DNA of 64,000 nt from Fen-178 sp963722575 (GCA_963722575.1 CAVRNR010000003.1:310001-374000), one strand, 5' to 3'. Positions 31,414 to 41,272 are shown, numbered from the stretch's first letter. Numbers and translations: made by a program. The notes: generated by a model not told the origin, from the letters alone.

Positions 31414-31957
31414 CCTGATCAAAGCCGCGCTCGAACGGCTCGGGATCCGCTACGTGGTTGGCGGCTCCGTCGCTTCGTCCGCGCGCGGCATCTGGCGGTC
31501 CACCCTGGATGTGGACCTGGTTGCGGCAATCAAGGCGGCGCAGGCGGACGCCCTGGCCGCGGCGCTGGGCCCGGAGTGGTATGCCGATTCCGAAATGATT
31601 CGGCGAGCCATTCAGGCGGGCCGCTCCTTCAATGTGATTCACATCCGTTTCGCGCAGAAAGTCGACATCTTCCCTGCCACGGATGAGTTTCATGAAGCAC
31701 AGTTGGAACGGGCCACGGTTATTCCGCTGGGCGCTGGAGGAATCCCGTGTCCGGTGGCGAGCGCCGAGGATATTCTGCTGGCGAAGCTGCAGTGGTACCG
31801 CCTGGGCGGCGAAGTTTCCGAGCGTCAATGGAGCGACATCGCAGGCATCCTCGCCGTGGCCCCCGATCTCGATGCGGCTTACCTGCGCACGTGGGCCGCG
31901 CGGCTGGGGGTCGAGGACCTGCTGGATAAGGCCGTGGCCGAGTCGAAGCTCGATTAG
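31388..31957 (+). CDS. Nucleotidyltransferase-like protein (DUF6036/AbiEii type)
   Basis: The 189-residue frame from ATG 31388 has the minimal nucleotidyltransferase pattern: YVVGGSVASSARGIWRSTLDVDLVA with the GGS and DxD-type acid residues, then KVDIFPATDE and a C-terminal helical region with AEDILLAKLQWYRLGGEVSERQW. AbiEii- or MNT-type proteins act as toxins or antitoxins by transferring nucleotides. An alternative start is ATG 31367. It overlaps the preceding small gene. A 62-base piece closely matching its 3' end recurs at 34363-34424, at the other side of the GH51 gene. Confidence 0.7.
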   Translation: MDPLTESLSLIKAALERLGIRYVVGGSVASSARGIWRSTLDVDLVAAIKAAQADALAAALGPEWYADSEMIRRAIQAGRSFNVIHIRFAQKVDIFPATDEFHEAQLERATVIPLGAGGIPCPVASAEDILLAKLQWYRLGGEVSERQWSDIAGILAVAPDLDAAYLRTWAARLGVEDLLDKAVAESKLD

Positions 31958-32033
31958 CCCTGGTAGACCTTCCGGCGAAGGCGCCACCTTCCGCCTCCTT
32001 CTGCCCCTCGCGCCGAAAGCCGGAAACCCGTGG

Positions 32034-34133
32034 CTACCGGAGCGGTAACTCGTAGATGCTCATGCTGAGCTTGGGAACCGTCAGCCGGCCGGGCACTCCC
32101 GTCAGTGGACTCTCCACAATGTCCACCACCAGCGGCTTGCCGGGCTGATTGTCGGCGGTCAGGTCCGCGCCGGCGATTCGCCACAATCGGCCCTTTTCCT
32201 GAACCGTCACGCCCTTGAGCGCGACATCGATCTGCTGCTCGGATTCGGTCGGATTCACGATCGCCACGGTCAGGGCCTTCCTGTCGGCCGTCATCGCGGC
32301 CGCGGCATCCAGCGGATAGGTATCGCTGCCCGAGGAGACCTTGGGCTTGTCCACCCAGACGGTGCCCTTCACCTCGTGCTGCGGAGAGTTCCCCGCCACC
32401 TCCACCGGAATGGTCCCGAAATGCCGCCGGTACATCTCGAACATCAGCCCGATCGGCCGCACCGTCGCATCGGTCTTGTCGATGGCCAGCAGTGAGGACG
32501 CCCCGGTGTACGCCGAAATGATGAACATGTTCGAGTGCCGGAACATCTCATGCATCGCCTGGGAGCAGGCCAGGGGCGCAAACATCGAATTGCCGGGGGG
32601 ATTCGTTCCGCGTTCTCCGATCCATTCGGAGACCCATTCATCGAGCGCCACCGGGTATCGATCCATCTTGAGAGCCGGGAATCGCCGCTGGTACTCCGCC
32701 CAGGCCTCCACCACGCAGCGGACGCCATTGGCGATCTTGCGGGCGTAACCAACCAGGGGTTCCTCCACCTTCACGTAGTCCTGTTTTTCGACGTCGAAGG
32801 CCTGGTCCGCCGGGGAGGGATAGATGTGTTCGGCGGCCGCGTCGAAGTAATCCGAGGAGTGGGCCAGCAGGGCGAAAGTAAAGTCCGCCGGCCCGCCGAT
32901 TGCGGCCATATGCTTTCCCGTGATGGCCAGCGCCGCGTGGCTCTGGCTGGTCTCCACGAACGACGCCCCCGACGTCACGATTTTGATCTTCGGGTCCACC
33001 CGCCGCATCGCCTGCACGAACATGTTGTGCTTGATCCAGTACTGATCGGCGGCCATGAAGCCCATTTGCTGTGTGTTCCACATCTCATTGCCGACGTTCC
33101 ACCAGGTCACCTTGTAAGGCTCCGGATGGCCATTGGCGGCCCGCCACTTGCCCATCGGCGTATTCACCGAACCGCTGACGTACTCCACCTCTTCAGCGGC
33201 CGAATGCGCGTCGCCGAAACCGGCATTCACGCAAATGTACGGTTCCAGGTTGAGCAGCTTGTTGAGAACCATGTAGTCGTCGATCCCCAGGTCGTTCTGC
33301 TGCACTTCGCCCCAGGCGGGGTTGAGGCGCGGGGGCCGTTTGTCGGGATCGCCGATGGAATCCCGCCAGTCCCAGGAGGAGACCATATTCCCGCCCGGCC
33401 AGCGGAACATCGTCGGCCCGATCTTCCTCATCTCCGCGATCAGATCGGCGCGATAGCCGTACAGGTTGTCCGCCGGCATCAGCGACACGGCGCCGATGTG
33501 GAACGTCCCTTTCCCGGTTCCCACGATTTCGAGGCGCGCGTCAGCGCTGTCCGCCCCGGCCGTGAAGCTCAGGGGAAACTTGGCGTATTCGGTTCGGAGC
33601 GGCTGGATGGGGATGGTCTGCCGGTCGCCCGGATTGGGCCCCCAGACGAGGCTGACGTTCACTTCCGCCCCCGGATCGGCCGCCAGGATCACCCGGCCGG
33701 AGTACTTCCTCCCTTTGCGGAGCCCCAGGCCCGCCTCCTGAATCCCATGCGGCGTGGCGGCCTCCAGCTTCACCATGGGGCTGTGCTCGCCCACGTAGAC
33801 CTTCTGCCGGTCCATCGCTACGAACTCGTCCGGACCCAGGGGCCTGAACCTGGGCGCCGTGGCCCTTCTCCTGCGCCCCGGGGCAGGTTCGGGGTCCTTG
33901 CTGGAGTCCACCGGATGGAAGAATTTGCGGTCTCCGAGCATCTCGGCCCAAAATCCGCCCTCGTTGTTGGCCTCATGAAGTTCCGTGAAAAACCCATACA
34001 TGTATGGGGAGATGGGCGCACCCGTCTTGGTCGCGTCGACCGTCATGCTTACTTGTTGCGCGCTCCCACTGTAGGCAAAAAAACTGACGGCCATCGCCGC
34101 CAGCACGATCTTGAAGAATCCTCGTGTCTTCAT
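32034..34133 (-). CDS. Secreted GH51 alpha-L-arabinofuranosidase
   Basis: The 699-residue product has a signal peptide (FAYSGSAQ, cleaved about residue 26) and the GH51 layout. ISPYMYGFFTELHEANNEGGFWAEML begins the catalytic region, a beta-sandwich insert follows (residues 100-220), and MFRWPGGNMVSSWDW leads to WWNVGNEMWN with acid/base Glu350 and ALDEWVSEW with nucleophile Glu499. It removes arabinose from arabinoxylan, arabinan or pectin. AGGTGA precedes ATG 34133. The insert region is also seen in other secreted bacterial GH51 proteins. It forms a sensible partner of the GH74 and GH28 enzymes. Confidence 0.9.
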   Translation of the reverse strand: MKTRGFFKIVLAAMAVSFFAYSGSAQQVSMTVDATKTGAPISPYMYGFFTELHEANNEGGFWAEMLGDRKFFHPVDSSKDPEPAPGRRRRATAPRFRPLGPDEFVAMDRQKVYVGEHSPMVKLEAATPHGIQEAGLGLRKGRKYSGRVILAADPGAEVNVSLVWGPNPGDRQTIPIQPLRTEYAKFPLSFTAGADSADARLEIVGTGKGTFHIGAVSLMPADNLYGYRADLIAEMRKIGPTMFRWPGGNMVSSWDWRDSIGDPDKRPPRLNPAWGEVQQNDLGIDDYMVLNKLLNLEPYICVNAGFGDAHSAAEEVEYVSGSVNTPMGKWRAANGHPEPYKVTWWNVGNEMWNTQQMGFMAADQYWIKHNMFVQAMRRVDPKIKIVTSGASFVETSQSHAALAITGKHMAAIGGPADFTFALLAHSSDYFDAAAEHIYPSPADQAFDVEKQDYVKVEEPLVGYARKIANGVRCVVEAWAEYQRRFPALKMDRYPVALDEWVSEWIGERGTNPPGNSMFAPLACSQAMHEMFRHSNMFIISAYTGASSLLAIDKTDATVRPIGLMFEMYRRHFGTIPVEVAGNSPQHEVKGTVWVDKPKVSSGSDTYPLDAAAAMTADRKALTVAIVNPTESEQQIDVALKGVTVQEKGRLWRIAGADLTADNQPGKPLVVDIVESPLTGVPGRLTVPKLSMSIYELPLR

Positions 34134-34478
34134 GAGTCACCTCATCTCTTCTTGTCCCGCGACCTTGAATTGTAGCCCCAACCACACCTGGCTGGAGCCT
34201 TCTTTCCCGGGATTTCCATTTTGGACTCCCGGATTCCATGGATCTTATCACAGGCCGCCAACTTCCGATCTCCGAGTACCGCAGCGGGCAGAGTGAGGGC
34301 GGATGAAGGAGGCGCGGGAGGACTGCCCGAAGCCGAAGCCATCCTCCCGATATTTCTCGAAGCGGCTGGGGGTCGAGGACCTGCTGGACCAAGCCGTGGC
34401 CGAGCCGAAGCGCGATTAGCCCTTGTGGAAACGGAGCGGCCGGCGTGGCGTCGGAGAGGCCGCTCCGCCGCTTCGCAC
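34134..34478. other. Intergenic region with a duplicated gene fragment
   Basis: Besides the nucleotidyltransferase fragment at 34363-34424, I see no supported gene in this stretch. A possible GH51 promoter -10 (TACAAT, minus strand) lies near 34170. Confidence 0.4.
34363..34424 (+). pseudogene. 3' end fragment of the nucleotidyltransferase-like gene
   Basis: This 62-base segment aligns with 31901-31962 with about five mismatches and includes the stop codon region: the encoded tail reads RLGVEDLLDQAVAEPKRD in place of RLGVEDLLDKAVAESKLD. It has no start or upstream coding region. It is either a relic of a tandem module or a gene end carried by rearrangement. Confidence 0.75.
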
Positions 34479-35477
34479 TTACTTCCCCACCACCAGCACG
34501 TGGAAGGAATCGGGGAGGACCGGGGGGCGGCCTTTCTTTCCTTCTTTCGCTTCCGGCGCGGGGCCGTACTCGGCGGCCAGTAAGTAGACGCGGTGTAGCT
34601 TCGGGTCTACTGTCATGGTGCGGGCGCCGCGCTCGGTGGTCACGGTATCCACGGCTTCGTACTTGCCGTCGACTAACTTGACTACAGTCAGAGTTCCCTC
34701 GCCATTGGAACTGAAGGCCAGGCCGAGGCCAGGATCGAAGCCCGCGGCATCCGGACCGGTGCCGATGGCCGGCGTGGCGATCACTTTCATAGTGGCAATG
34801 TCTATCACGGCCATCATCTTGTTGTCGCACACGGAGAAGAGCTTCTTATTCTTGACATCGATGGCCAGGCCCGAGGGACCCTCGGCGGGGGCCAGTGACA
34901 TGCGCCGGGTGACGGCCGGCTTGGCGGCATCGATCTCGATCACTTCGCTCTTGTCTTCCAGGTTGTTGTAAATCTTGCCGGCGCCATCCATGGCGCAGAA
35001 TTCCGGCTTTCCTTCGAGCGGGAAGGTGGCCACAATCTCATTGTTCTTGGCATTGATGGCGGTGGAATCGTTGGAGCGGCCGTTGAAGGTGAATACCCGC
35101 TGGGTCTTGGGCTCGTAACAAATGGCGTCGGGGTTCTGGCCGGTGGCCGGCTCGCCGAGCTTGGCGAGGGTCTTGAGATCGAAGACCGTGACGCTGTTGG
35201 ATTGGCCGTTGCTGATGAATCCCTTGTTGAGCTCGGGCGCGATGGCGATGCCATGCACGCCGTGCAATTGGGGAATCTGCCCCACCACCTTGCCGGCATC
35301 GGGATCGAGTACCTCGACGGAGGTGCCGTGCGAGGCGTAGATCCGGCGGTTGACATTGTCGAAAGCTACATAGTCCCATCCGCCGGTGCCGCCGATTTTG
35401 ATCTTATTGAGAACCTTGTAGCCTTCGGCGGCAAACGCCGTGGCTATTAACAGACCTGCTGTCAGAAGCGTTTTCAT
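34479..35477 (-). CDS. Secreted YncE-like beta-propeller protein
   Basis: The 332-residue protein has a signal peptide (AGLLIATAFA) and seven-bladed YVTN/YncE-type propeller repeats, for example VAFDNVNRRIYASHGTSVEVLD, GIAIAPELNKGFISNGQSN and LAIDVKNKKLFSVCDNKMM. AAGGAG lies before the ATG at 35477. It starts 18 bases after the stop of the RND permease, so it is the last gene of that operon. The function is unknown; propellers like this bind cell-surface or metal ligands. Its association with the efflux genes is not usual. Confidence 0.85.
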   Translation of the reverse strand: MKTLLTAGLLIATAFAAEGYKVLNKIKIGGTGGWDYVAFDNVNRRIYASHGTSVEVLDPDAGKVVGQIPQLHGVHGIAIAPELNKGFISNGQSNSVTVFDLKTLAKLGEPATGQNPDAICYEPKTQRVFTFNGRSNDSTAINAKNNEIVATFPLEGKPEFCAMDGAGKIYNNLEDKSEVIEIDAAKPAVTRRMSLAPAEGPSGLAIDVKNKKLFSVCDNKMMAVIDIATMKVIATPAIGTGPDAAGFDPGLGLAFSSNGEGTLTVVKLVDGKYEAVDTVTTERGARTMTVDPKLHRVYLLAAEYGPAPEAKEGKKGRPPVLPDSFHVLVVGK

Positions 35478-35495
35478 TGAGTTACTCCTTTTCCG

Positions 35496-38400
35496 TTAGT
35501 CCCGGCCTCCGATGTAGTAGCGAACGGCCGGGGTGACCACCAGTGAGAGAACCATCGAGGCCAGGATTCCACCAATCACCGCGATGGCCAGGGGTTGCAA
35601 CATTTGAGAGCCGGCGCCCAGAGCGAGCGCGAGGGGAAGCATGCCGGCCACGGTGGCCAGCGCGGTCATCATGATGGGACGCAGGCGGCGCTCGCCGGCG
35701 CGCATCATGCTTTCTTCCGCCGGAAGGCCGGCCGCGCGGAACTTCTGGTCGGCGTCCAGCAGCAGGATGCCATTCTTGGCCACGATGCCGACCACCATGA
35801 TGAGGCCCATGAACGACGACAGGTTGAAGGTGGTTCCGGTGACCAGCAGCGCCAGGAACACGCCGCAGGTGGAGAGCAGCGCGGAGGCCAGCACCGCAAT
35901 GGGGGCGGCGAAATTGCCGAATTCGAAGAGCAGAACGATGAACACCAGCACGATGGCCAGCAGCAGGACAAATGCCAGGTCCTTGAACGATTTCTGCTGT
36001 TCCTCATACTGGCCGCCGTACTGCACGCGGATGCTGGGCGGCAGGTTGGCCTCGGCGATGGCCTGCTGAACCTTGGCCATGCCGTCGCCCAAATTCATGC
36101 CTTCGAAGCGCGCGGTCACGGTGACATCGCGCTGCAGGTTCTCGCGCCGGATTTCGGTTTGACCGGGGATCTCGACCAGTTTGGCCAGCGAGCCTAGAGT
36201 GGCGGTCTTGCCGGTGGAACTGACCAGCAGCGTATTCCGGATGGCGTCCATGGAGGCGCGCGTCTGCTCGGGAAAGCGGACGCGAATGGTATAAGCGCGG
36301 TCGTTGAGCACTACCGGGAGCGAGGCGGGCTCGCCCTGGAGAATGGCGCTGGTATCCAGTTCCACCTCCTCGGGGGAGAAGCCGGCGCGCGCGGTGACCG
36401 ATGGATCGACGTTGAAGAGCGTGGCCGGGCCGCTGATGGTGTTTTCGATGCCGTCGAGCACGTCCACCACTCCCGGGATCTTCTTGATGGTGTCGCCAAT
36501 CTTGGGCGCCCAGGCCTGCAGCAAGTCGGGATCCTGCGAGAAGAGTTTGATGGCGACGGGTTCGGGCGCGCTGGTCAGGTCGCCGATCATGTCTTGCAGC
36601 AACTGCGGGAACTCGACGTCCAGCACCGGTTCGGCTTTGGTGACCTTGGCGCGCACGTCGGCGATCACCTGGTCGCCGCTGCGGCTGCGCTCGCGCTTCA
36701 GCTTGACCGAGATATCGCCGGTGTTGGCTTCGGTGACGGCGGCCAGGCCGAGTTGCAGGCCGGTGCGCCGCGAAGTGCCTTCCACCTCCGGGATGGTGCG
36801 CAGGATCCGCTCCACGTGGGAGACCACGCGGTTGGTTTCTTCGAGCGAGGAGCCGGCGGGCATGATGTAGTCGATGATGAAGCCGCCTTCGTCCATGGCG
36901 GGCAGCAGGTCGGAGCCGCAATTGCGGTAGCAAACGTAGGAGCCGCCGACCAGCAGGAGGCAGAAAACCGCCAGCAACAGCGGATGTTCGAGGGCCACGC
37001 GCAGCACGCGCTCGTAGGGGTTCATGAGCCAGCGCGGCACGCTGCCGTGCTCTCCGGCGTGGGCGCCGGAGCGCTGGCGGATGAAGTAGTGGCTGAGGGT
37101 GGGAGTCCAGGTCAGGGCCAAGGCGAGCGAAGTGAGCAGCGCGACGCCCACCGTGACGGCCAGCGCGCGGAAGAATACGCCCGTCACCCCGGTGATGGAA
37201 ATCAGCGGCAGGAAGACCACGATGGGGGTGATGGTAGAGCCGACCAGCGGAACGCGGATCTCGCGGATGGCGCTGCGGATGGCCTCGGCGCGCGACTGGC
37301 CCCGATCGCGATGCATCACGATGTTCTCCACCACCACGATGGCGTCGTCAATCACCAGTCCCACGGCCGCGGCCAGACCGCCCAGGGTCATCAGATTGAA
37401 ACTTTCGCCCATGATGCGCAGGGCGATGAAGGTCAGCGCGATGGTGGCGGGAATCACCAGGCCGGCCACCAGCGACGTCCCCCAGTCGCGCAGGAACAGC
37501 ACCATGATGAGCGAGGCCAGGACCAGGCCGATCAGGATGGCGTCGCGCACGCTGCGGATGGAATCGTTGACCAGTTCCGATTGATCGTAGAAGGGCCGCA
37601 GCTCGACGCCTCTGGGCAGCGTCTTGCGGATCTGATCGATCTCCGCATGTATGGCATTGGCCACCTGCACGGTGTTGCCGTCCGGCTGGCGGTAGACGGA
37701 GAGCAGCACCGAGGGCTTGCCGTTGGCGGTGACCACGGTGTATACGGGCATCACCGAAGGAGCGACGGTGGCAATGTCGCCGATGCGCACGGGCGCGCCG
37801 GCGGGCGTGGTCTTGACCACGATGTTGGCAATCTCTTCGGGGGTGCGGGCCTGGCCGCTCACCAGGCTCAGCACCAGTTGGTGGTTGGTCTCGATCAGGC
37901 CCGGCGAATCGATCATGTTGCTGCGGCCGATGGCATCCAGGATGTTGGAGATGGTGGCGCCGGTCTGGACCAGCTTGGCGGGGTCGGGCTGGACCTGGAA
38001 TTCCGGAACCTGGCCGCCCTGCACCACGATGGACGAGACGCCGGGCTGGCGGTTGAGGCGCGGTTTGATGTCGTAAGTGGCCATCTCCCAGATGCGGGTT
38101 TGCGGCACCGTATCGGAGGTCAGGCTGTAGCCCATGATGGGGAAGGCGGCGAAAGTGAGGCGGTTGGCGACAATCTTGGCGGTGGGCGGCAGCGTGGGCT
38201 GGATGCGCGCGATGGCGGCATCGACCAGTTCCAGCGTGCGGTACATGTCCACTTTCCAGGTGAAGAACAGGTCGATTTCCGCGGTGCCGCGGCTGGTAAT
38301 GGACCACACGTAATCGAGCCCGGGCACGGTGTTGACGGCCTCCTCGAGCGGCTTGGTGACCGTGACCAGCATCTGGTCGATGGGAAAGACGCCATTGTCG

Positions 38401-38582
38401 ACGCCAATCACAATGCGGGGGAAATCGGTGTCCGGGAAAACAGCTATCGGGATGGTGAGCGCCAGGTAAATGCCCACGGCCACCATGGTCAAAATGACGA
38501 AGACAATCGGCTTGCCGTGGCGGGCGGTCCAGTGCGGCGCGTCCGCGGGCGCGACGGGTGGAGGGGTCGAAAGGTCGCTCAT
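35496..38582 (-). CDS. RND-family efflux permease
   Basis: The 1028-residue product has the RND layout with 12 spans and two large periplasmic loops. The N-terminal span is VFVILTMVAVGIYLALTIPIAVFPD. The fourth span includes GLAAAVGLVIDDAIVVVENI with the Asp-Asp pair needed for proton relay in the drug-type (HAE) group, and LPLISITGVTGVFFRALAVTVG follows. A second set ends LPLALALGAGSQMLQPLAIAVIGG. It pumps drugs or related compounds from the periplasm through the outer-membrane channel. The genes form an operon with the MFP (four-base overlap) and TolC-like protein. A metal-type substrate is less likely given the DD pair. Confidence 0.93.
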   Translation of the reverse strand: MSDLSTPPPVAPADAPHWTARHGKPIVFVILTMVAVGIYLALTIPIAVFPDTDFPRIVIGVDNGVFPIDQMLVTVTKPLEEAVNTVPGLDYVWSITSRGTAEIDLFFTWKVDMYRTLELVDAAIARIQPTLPPTAKIVANRLTFAAFPIMGYSLTSDTVPQTRIWEMATYDIKPRLNRQPGVSSIVVQGGQVPEFQVQPDPAKLVQTGATISNILDAIGRSNMIDSPGLIETNHQLVLSLVSGQARTPEEIANIVVKTTPAGAPVRIGDIATVAPSVMPVYTVVTANGKPSVLLSVYRQPDGNTVQVANAIHAEIDQIRKTLPRGVELRPFYDQSELVNDSIRSVRDAILIGLVLASLIMVLFLRDWGTSLVAGLVIPATIALTFIALRIMGESFNLMTLGGLAAAVGLVIDDAIVVVENIVMHRDRGQSRAEAIRSAIREIRVPLVGSTITPIVVFLPLISITGVTGVFFRALAVTVGVALLTSLALALTWTPTLSHYFIRQRSGAHAGEHGSVPRWLMNPYERVLRVALEHPLLLAVFCLLLVGGSYVCYRNCGSDLLPAMDEGGFIIDYIMPAGSSLEETNRVVSHVERILRTIPEVEGTSRRTGLQLGLAAVTEANTGDISVKLKRERSRSGDQVIADVRAKVTKAEPVLDVEFPQLLQDMIGDLTSAPEPVAIKLFSQDPDLLQAWAPKIGDTIKKIPGVVDVLDGIENTISGPATLFNVDPSVTARAGFSPEEVELDTSAILQGEPASLPVVLNDRAYTIRVRFPEQTRASMDAIRNTLLVSSTGKTATLGSLAKLVEIPGQTEIRRENLQRDVTVTARFEGMNLGDGMAKVQQAIAEANLPPSIRVQYGGQYEEQQKSFKDLAFVLLLAIVLVFIVLLFEFGNFAAPIAVLASALLSTCGVFLALLVTGTTFNLSSFMGLIMVVGIVAKNGILLLDADQKFRAAGLPAEESMMRAGERRLRPIMMTALATVAGMLPLALALGAGSQMLQPLAIAVIGGILASMVLSLVVTPAVRYYIGGRD

Positions 38583-39862
38583 TTCTTAGTGTCCGGCGGC
38601 GCGGGATTGTCGTCCTCGTCCGTATCTTCTTCGACGGTGGTGTTGACGATCTTCACCTTGGCCTTGTCGTCCACGCCCAGGCCGCCCACCACCACCACTT
38701 CTTCACCGGGCCTGACGCCGCTCAGGATCTGCACCTTGTCGCCTTCGCGGACACCCACCTCGACCTGCTTCTTATGGGCGGTGGAATCGGCGCTGACCGT
38801 CAGGACAGCCGTGCCTTTTTCTTCTCCCGGAAGAATGGCGGTGATGGGCACAACCGTCGCGGCCTTGAACATCTCGGTGATAATCACCGCGTGCACGCTG
38901 GCTCCGGGCTTGAGCCGCTCGCCGGGATTCCCGGCCTCCACCCAGATTTGCACGGTGGTGCTGGCGGGGTCCGTGGCGGGGCTCACCACTATCACTTTGC
39001 CGGGCTCCTCCTGGCCGCTATCCACCTGAGTGATGGTTGCCGGTTGGCCCACCTTGACCATGCCGGCCTGGCTCTGCGGAACACTGACGCGGGCCACCAC
39101 GCGCGAGATATCCATCACGGTGAGCAGCGGCGAGCCGGGGGTGGCCATTTCACCGGCGTAGAGCGGCCGGTCTGCAATCACGCCGCCGATGGGGCTCAAG
39201 ATCCGCGCATAACTGAGCTGGGCTTCGAGAGATTGACGATGCGCCTTGGCAGCTTCCACCTGCGCGGAGGCGGTCTTGATCTGCTCCTCTTTGGCGACGG
39301 CTTGGAGCACCTTCAGATGCTCCTGGGCGGTTTCGAACTGGCTCTTGGCTTGCGTGTAGTTCACCAGGGCTTCATCCACCTGGCGCCGCGCCAGCGCACC
39401 TTGTTGGAACAACTCCGCGCGGCTGTCGAACACCTTTTTGGCGGCATCCATGGCCTCGCGGTCCGCATCCACATCGGTCTGCGCCTTGACCACCGATTCG
39501 GGAACCGACGCGCCCGAGGTGGTGCGCAGATTGGATTCCGCCTGGTCCATGGCATCTTTGCCTTCGGCGGCTTGGGCGGTGAGGTCGCGGTCTTCCAGCA
39601 TGGCCAGGAGTTGGCCCTGCTTGACGTGGTCGCCGCGGTTGACGTAGAACTTCTCGACCGGCGAGGCGATCTTGGGCATGACGCTGGCCTGGTCCCGCGG
39701 GAAGAGCATGCCGTCGCCGGCGACAAGGCGTCGGATGGTGTCCTGGGTCACGGCCGTGACCTGGACTGGCGCGGGCGCTTCGGCTTCGTTTTCCTCCTTC
39801 CTGGAGCAGCCCGACATGGCTGCCAGGCAGGAGGTCAGTATGAGGATTGTGATTTTCCGCAT
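38579..39862 (-). CDS. RND periplasmic adaptor (membrane fusion protein)
   Basis: The 427-residue lipoprotein (lipobox MSGC, residues 16-19) has a HlyD-type adaptor structure: a first beta-barrel strand (VEKFYVNRGDHVKQGQLLAMLEDRDL), a long alpha-helical hairpin between about residues 100 and 190, the returning lipoyl half (YARILSPIGGVIADRPLYAGEMATPG), and a C-terminal HlyD-like domain (PGERLKPGASVHAVI). It joins the RND pump to the outer-membrane channel. It overlaps the permease start by four bases and lies three bases after the channel gene. Confidence 0.93.
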   Translation of the reverse strand: MRKITILILTSCLAAMSGCSRKEENEAEAPAPVQVTAVTQDTIRRLVAGDGMLFPRDQASVMPKIASPVEKFYVNRGDHVKQGQLLAMLEDRDLTAQAAEGKDAMDQAESNLRTTSGASVPESVVKAQTDVDADREAMDAAKKVFDSRAELFQQGALARRQVDEALVNYTQAKSQFETAQEHLKVLQAVAKEEQIKTASAQVEAAKAHRQSLEAQLSYARILSPIGGVIADRPLYAGEMATPGSPLLTVMDISRVVARVSVPQSQAGMVKVGQPATITQVDSGQEEPGKVIVVSPATDPASTTVQIWVEAGNPGERLKPGASVHAVIITEMFKAATVVPITAILPGEEKGTAVLTVSADSTAHKKQVEVGVREGDKVQILSGVRPGEEVVVVGGLGVDDKAKVKIVNTTVEEDTDEDDNPAPPDTKK

Positions 39863-39865
39863 GGT

Positions 39866-41179
39866 CTAAAACGCCCCCGTGAGAGTTTGCAGGTCGGCCA
39901 GGGCGACACGGTAGCGCACCATGCCGTCGTCATACGCGTTGCGCGCCTCCACCAGCGTGGTTTGCGCGTCCACCACTTCGAGCACCGAAACTTCACCGGC
40001 CTGGTAGCGCAGCAGCGTCAGCTTGAGGCTCTCGGCGGAAAGGTCCAGGGAATGGCGGAGGGAAGCGATTTGCGAATTGGCGGCAACCGCCTCCAGGTAG
40101 AATGAGTTAAGGTTGGCGAGAAGCTGGCGATAGGTGAGGCTGAGGTCGTTCTTGGCCTGCTGGAGGCGCAGCTCCGACTGTTTCACGCGGCTGCGCGCCG
40201 CGCCCCAGGTCCAGATGGGAATGTTCAACTGGGCCTGGACCACCGAGGCAATGTTCCGGTAGCCTTCGGGATTATTGATGGCGAACTGGTTGGCATTGAT
40301 ACCGAAAAAGTAATCGGCGGAGAGGGTGGGCAGCAAGGCGGCGCGGGACGATTTGATTTCCCACCGCTGCTGCTCCACGGCGGCCTGGGCCGCGCGGATA
40401 TCGGGGCTTTTCTCGCCGGCCAGCGCCTGAATCGCGCTGAAGACGGGCAGCGGACGAGGCGTATCGAGGTCGTCGACCACCGTAAAATCCTGGCGGAAAT
40501 CCGGAAAGAGGAGAACAGCCAGGCCGATGCGGGCCTTGTCCAGCGTGAGTTGCGATTCTTCGGTTTCGCGCTGGCGCTGGACAAGCTGGATCTCGGCTTT
40601 GACGGAATCGGAGTGCGCCACTTCGCCGCCGCGTTCCTGCTTGCGCGTGATGTCCAGGAACTGTTCGGCCTCGTGCTGGCTCTGCTGGGCATTGGCGAAC
40701 TTGCGCGTGGCCGAGACCATGCCGTAATAGCTCTCCGTGACGGTCGAGACCAGGCCGCGCTCGGCGATTTCCGCTTTGGCGTGGGCCACGGCTTCGGCCA
40801 CCTGCATCTTGTGGTAGTCGGCGCGCTTGCCCAGATCGAAAATGTCGCCGTGCACGATGGCCTGGTTGTTGTAGACGTGGACGCCGTCGTTGGATACGAA
40901 CGCGCCGGAAGGCGTGCCGCCGGACTGGGTGTAGATGTACTGGTTGAAGGAATTGACGCTGGGCAGCAAAGCGGCCCTGGCCTGCACGGTATCCTCGCGG
41001 GCGATGAGCGCGGCGATGTTGGCGGAGAGAATTTGGGGGCTGTTGGTGCGAGCGCGCTCCATGGCGTCGGCGAGAGTGAGACGCAGGGGAGCGTTGGGGG
41101 AAGCGGGGGGCGGGTTTTGCGCCAACGCGCCCTGGCACAAGGCCAGACCCAGCCCCACAATCAACGGAATGTGCGGCAT
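39866..41179 (-). CDS. TolC-like outer-membrane efflux protein
   Basis: From ATG 41179 (TGGAG six bases upstream) the 437-residue product has a signal peptide (LIVGLGLALCQGALAQ) and the two OEP-type repeats: LTLADAMERARTNSPQILSAN, a long helical hairpin, and a second copy with LPLSADYFFGINANQF-like and ISVLEVVDAQTTLVEARNAYDDG blocks. It should form the trimeric outer-membrane channel of the tripartite pump and is the first gene of the operon. A longer frame reaching 41314 overlaps a MITE-like repeat and is not the true start. Confidence 0.9.
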   Translation of the reverse strand: MPHIPLIVGLGLALCQGALAQNPPPASPNAPLRLTLADAMERARTNSPQILSANIAALIAREDTVQARAALLPSVNSFNQYIYTQSGGTPSGAFVSNDGVHVYNNQAIVHGDIFDLGKRADYHKMQVAEAVAHAKAEIAERGLVSTVTESYYGMVSATRKFANAQQSQHEAEQFLDITRKQERGGEVAHSDSVKAEIQLVQRQRETEESQLTLDKARIGLAVLLFPDFRQDFTVVDDLDTPRPLPVFSAIQALAGEKSPDIRAAQAAVEQQRWEIKSSRAALLPTLSADYFFGINANQFAINNPEGYRNIASVVQAQLNIPIWTWGAARSRVKQSELRLQQAKNDLSLTYRQLLANLNSFYLEAVAANSQIASLRHSLDLSAESLKLTLLRYQAGEVSVLEVVDAQTTLVEARNAYDDGMVRYRVALADLQTLTGAF

Positions 41180-41272
41180 TGGAAGCTCCAGTATAGAAAT
41201 CGGGAGATGAACAGACGATGAATGGGGGGGCGGGGGCGGCCGGTGGGTCACGGATCGGCCCAGCAGGGCAAC

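Noticed and set aside
36594..39029. 811-codon plus-strand frame opposite the RND permease and adaptor
   Set aside because: Antisense to clearly recognisable RND and MFP proteins; composition is His/Gln/Gly-rich and without motifs.
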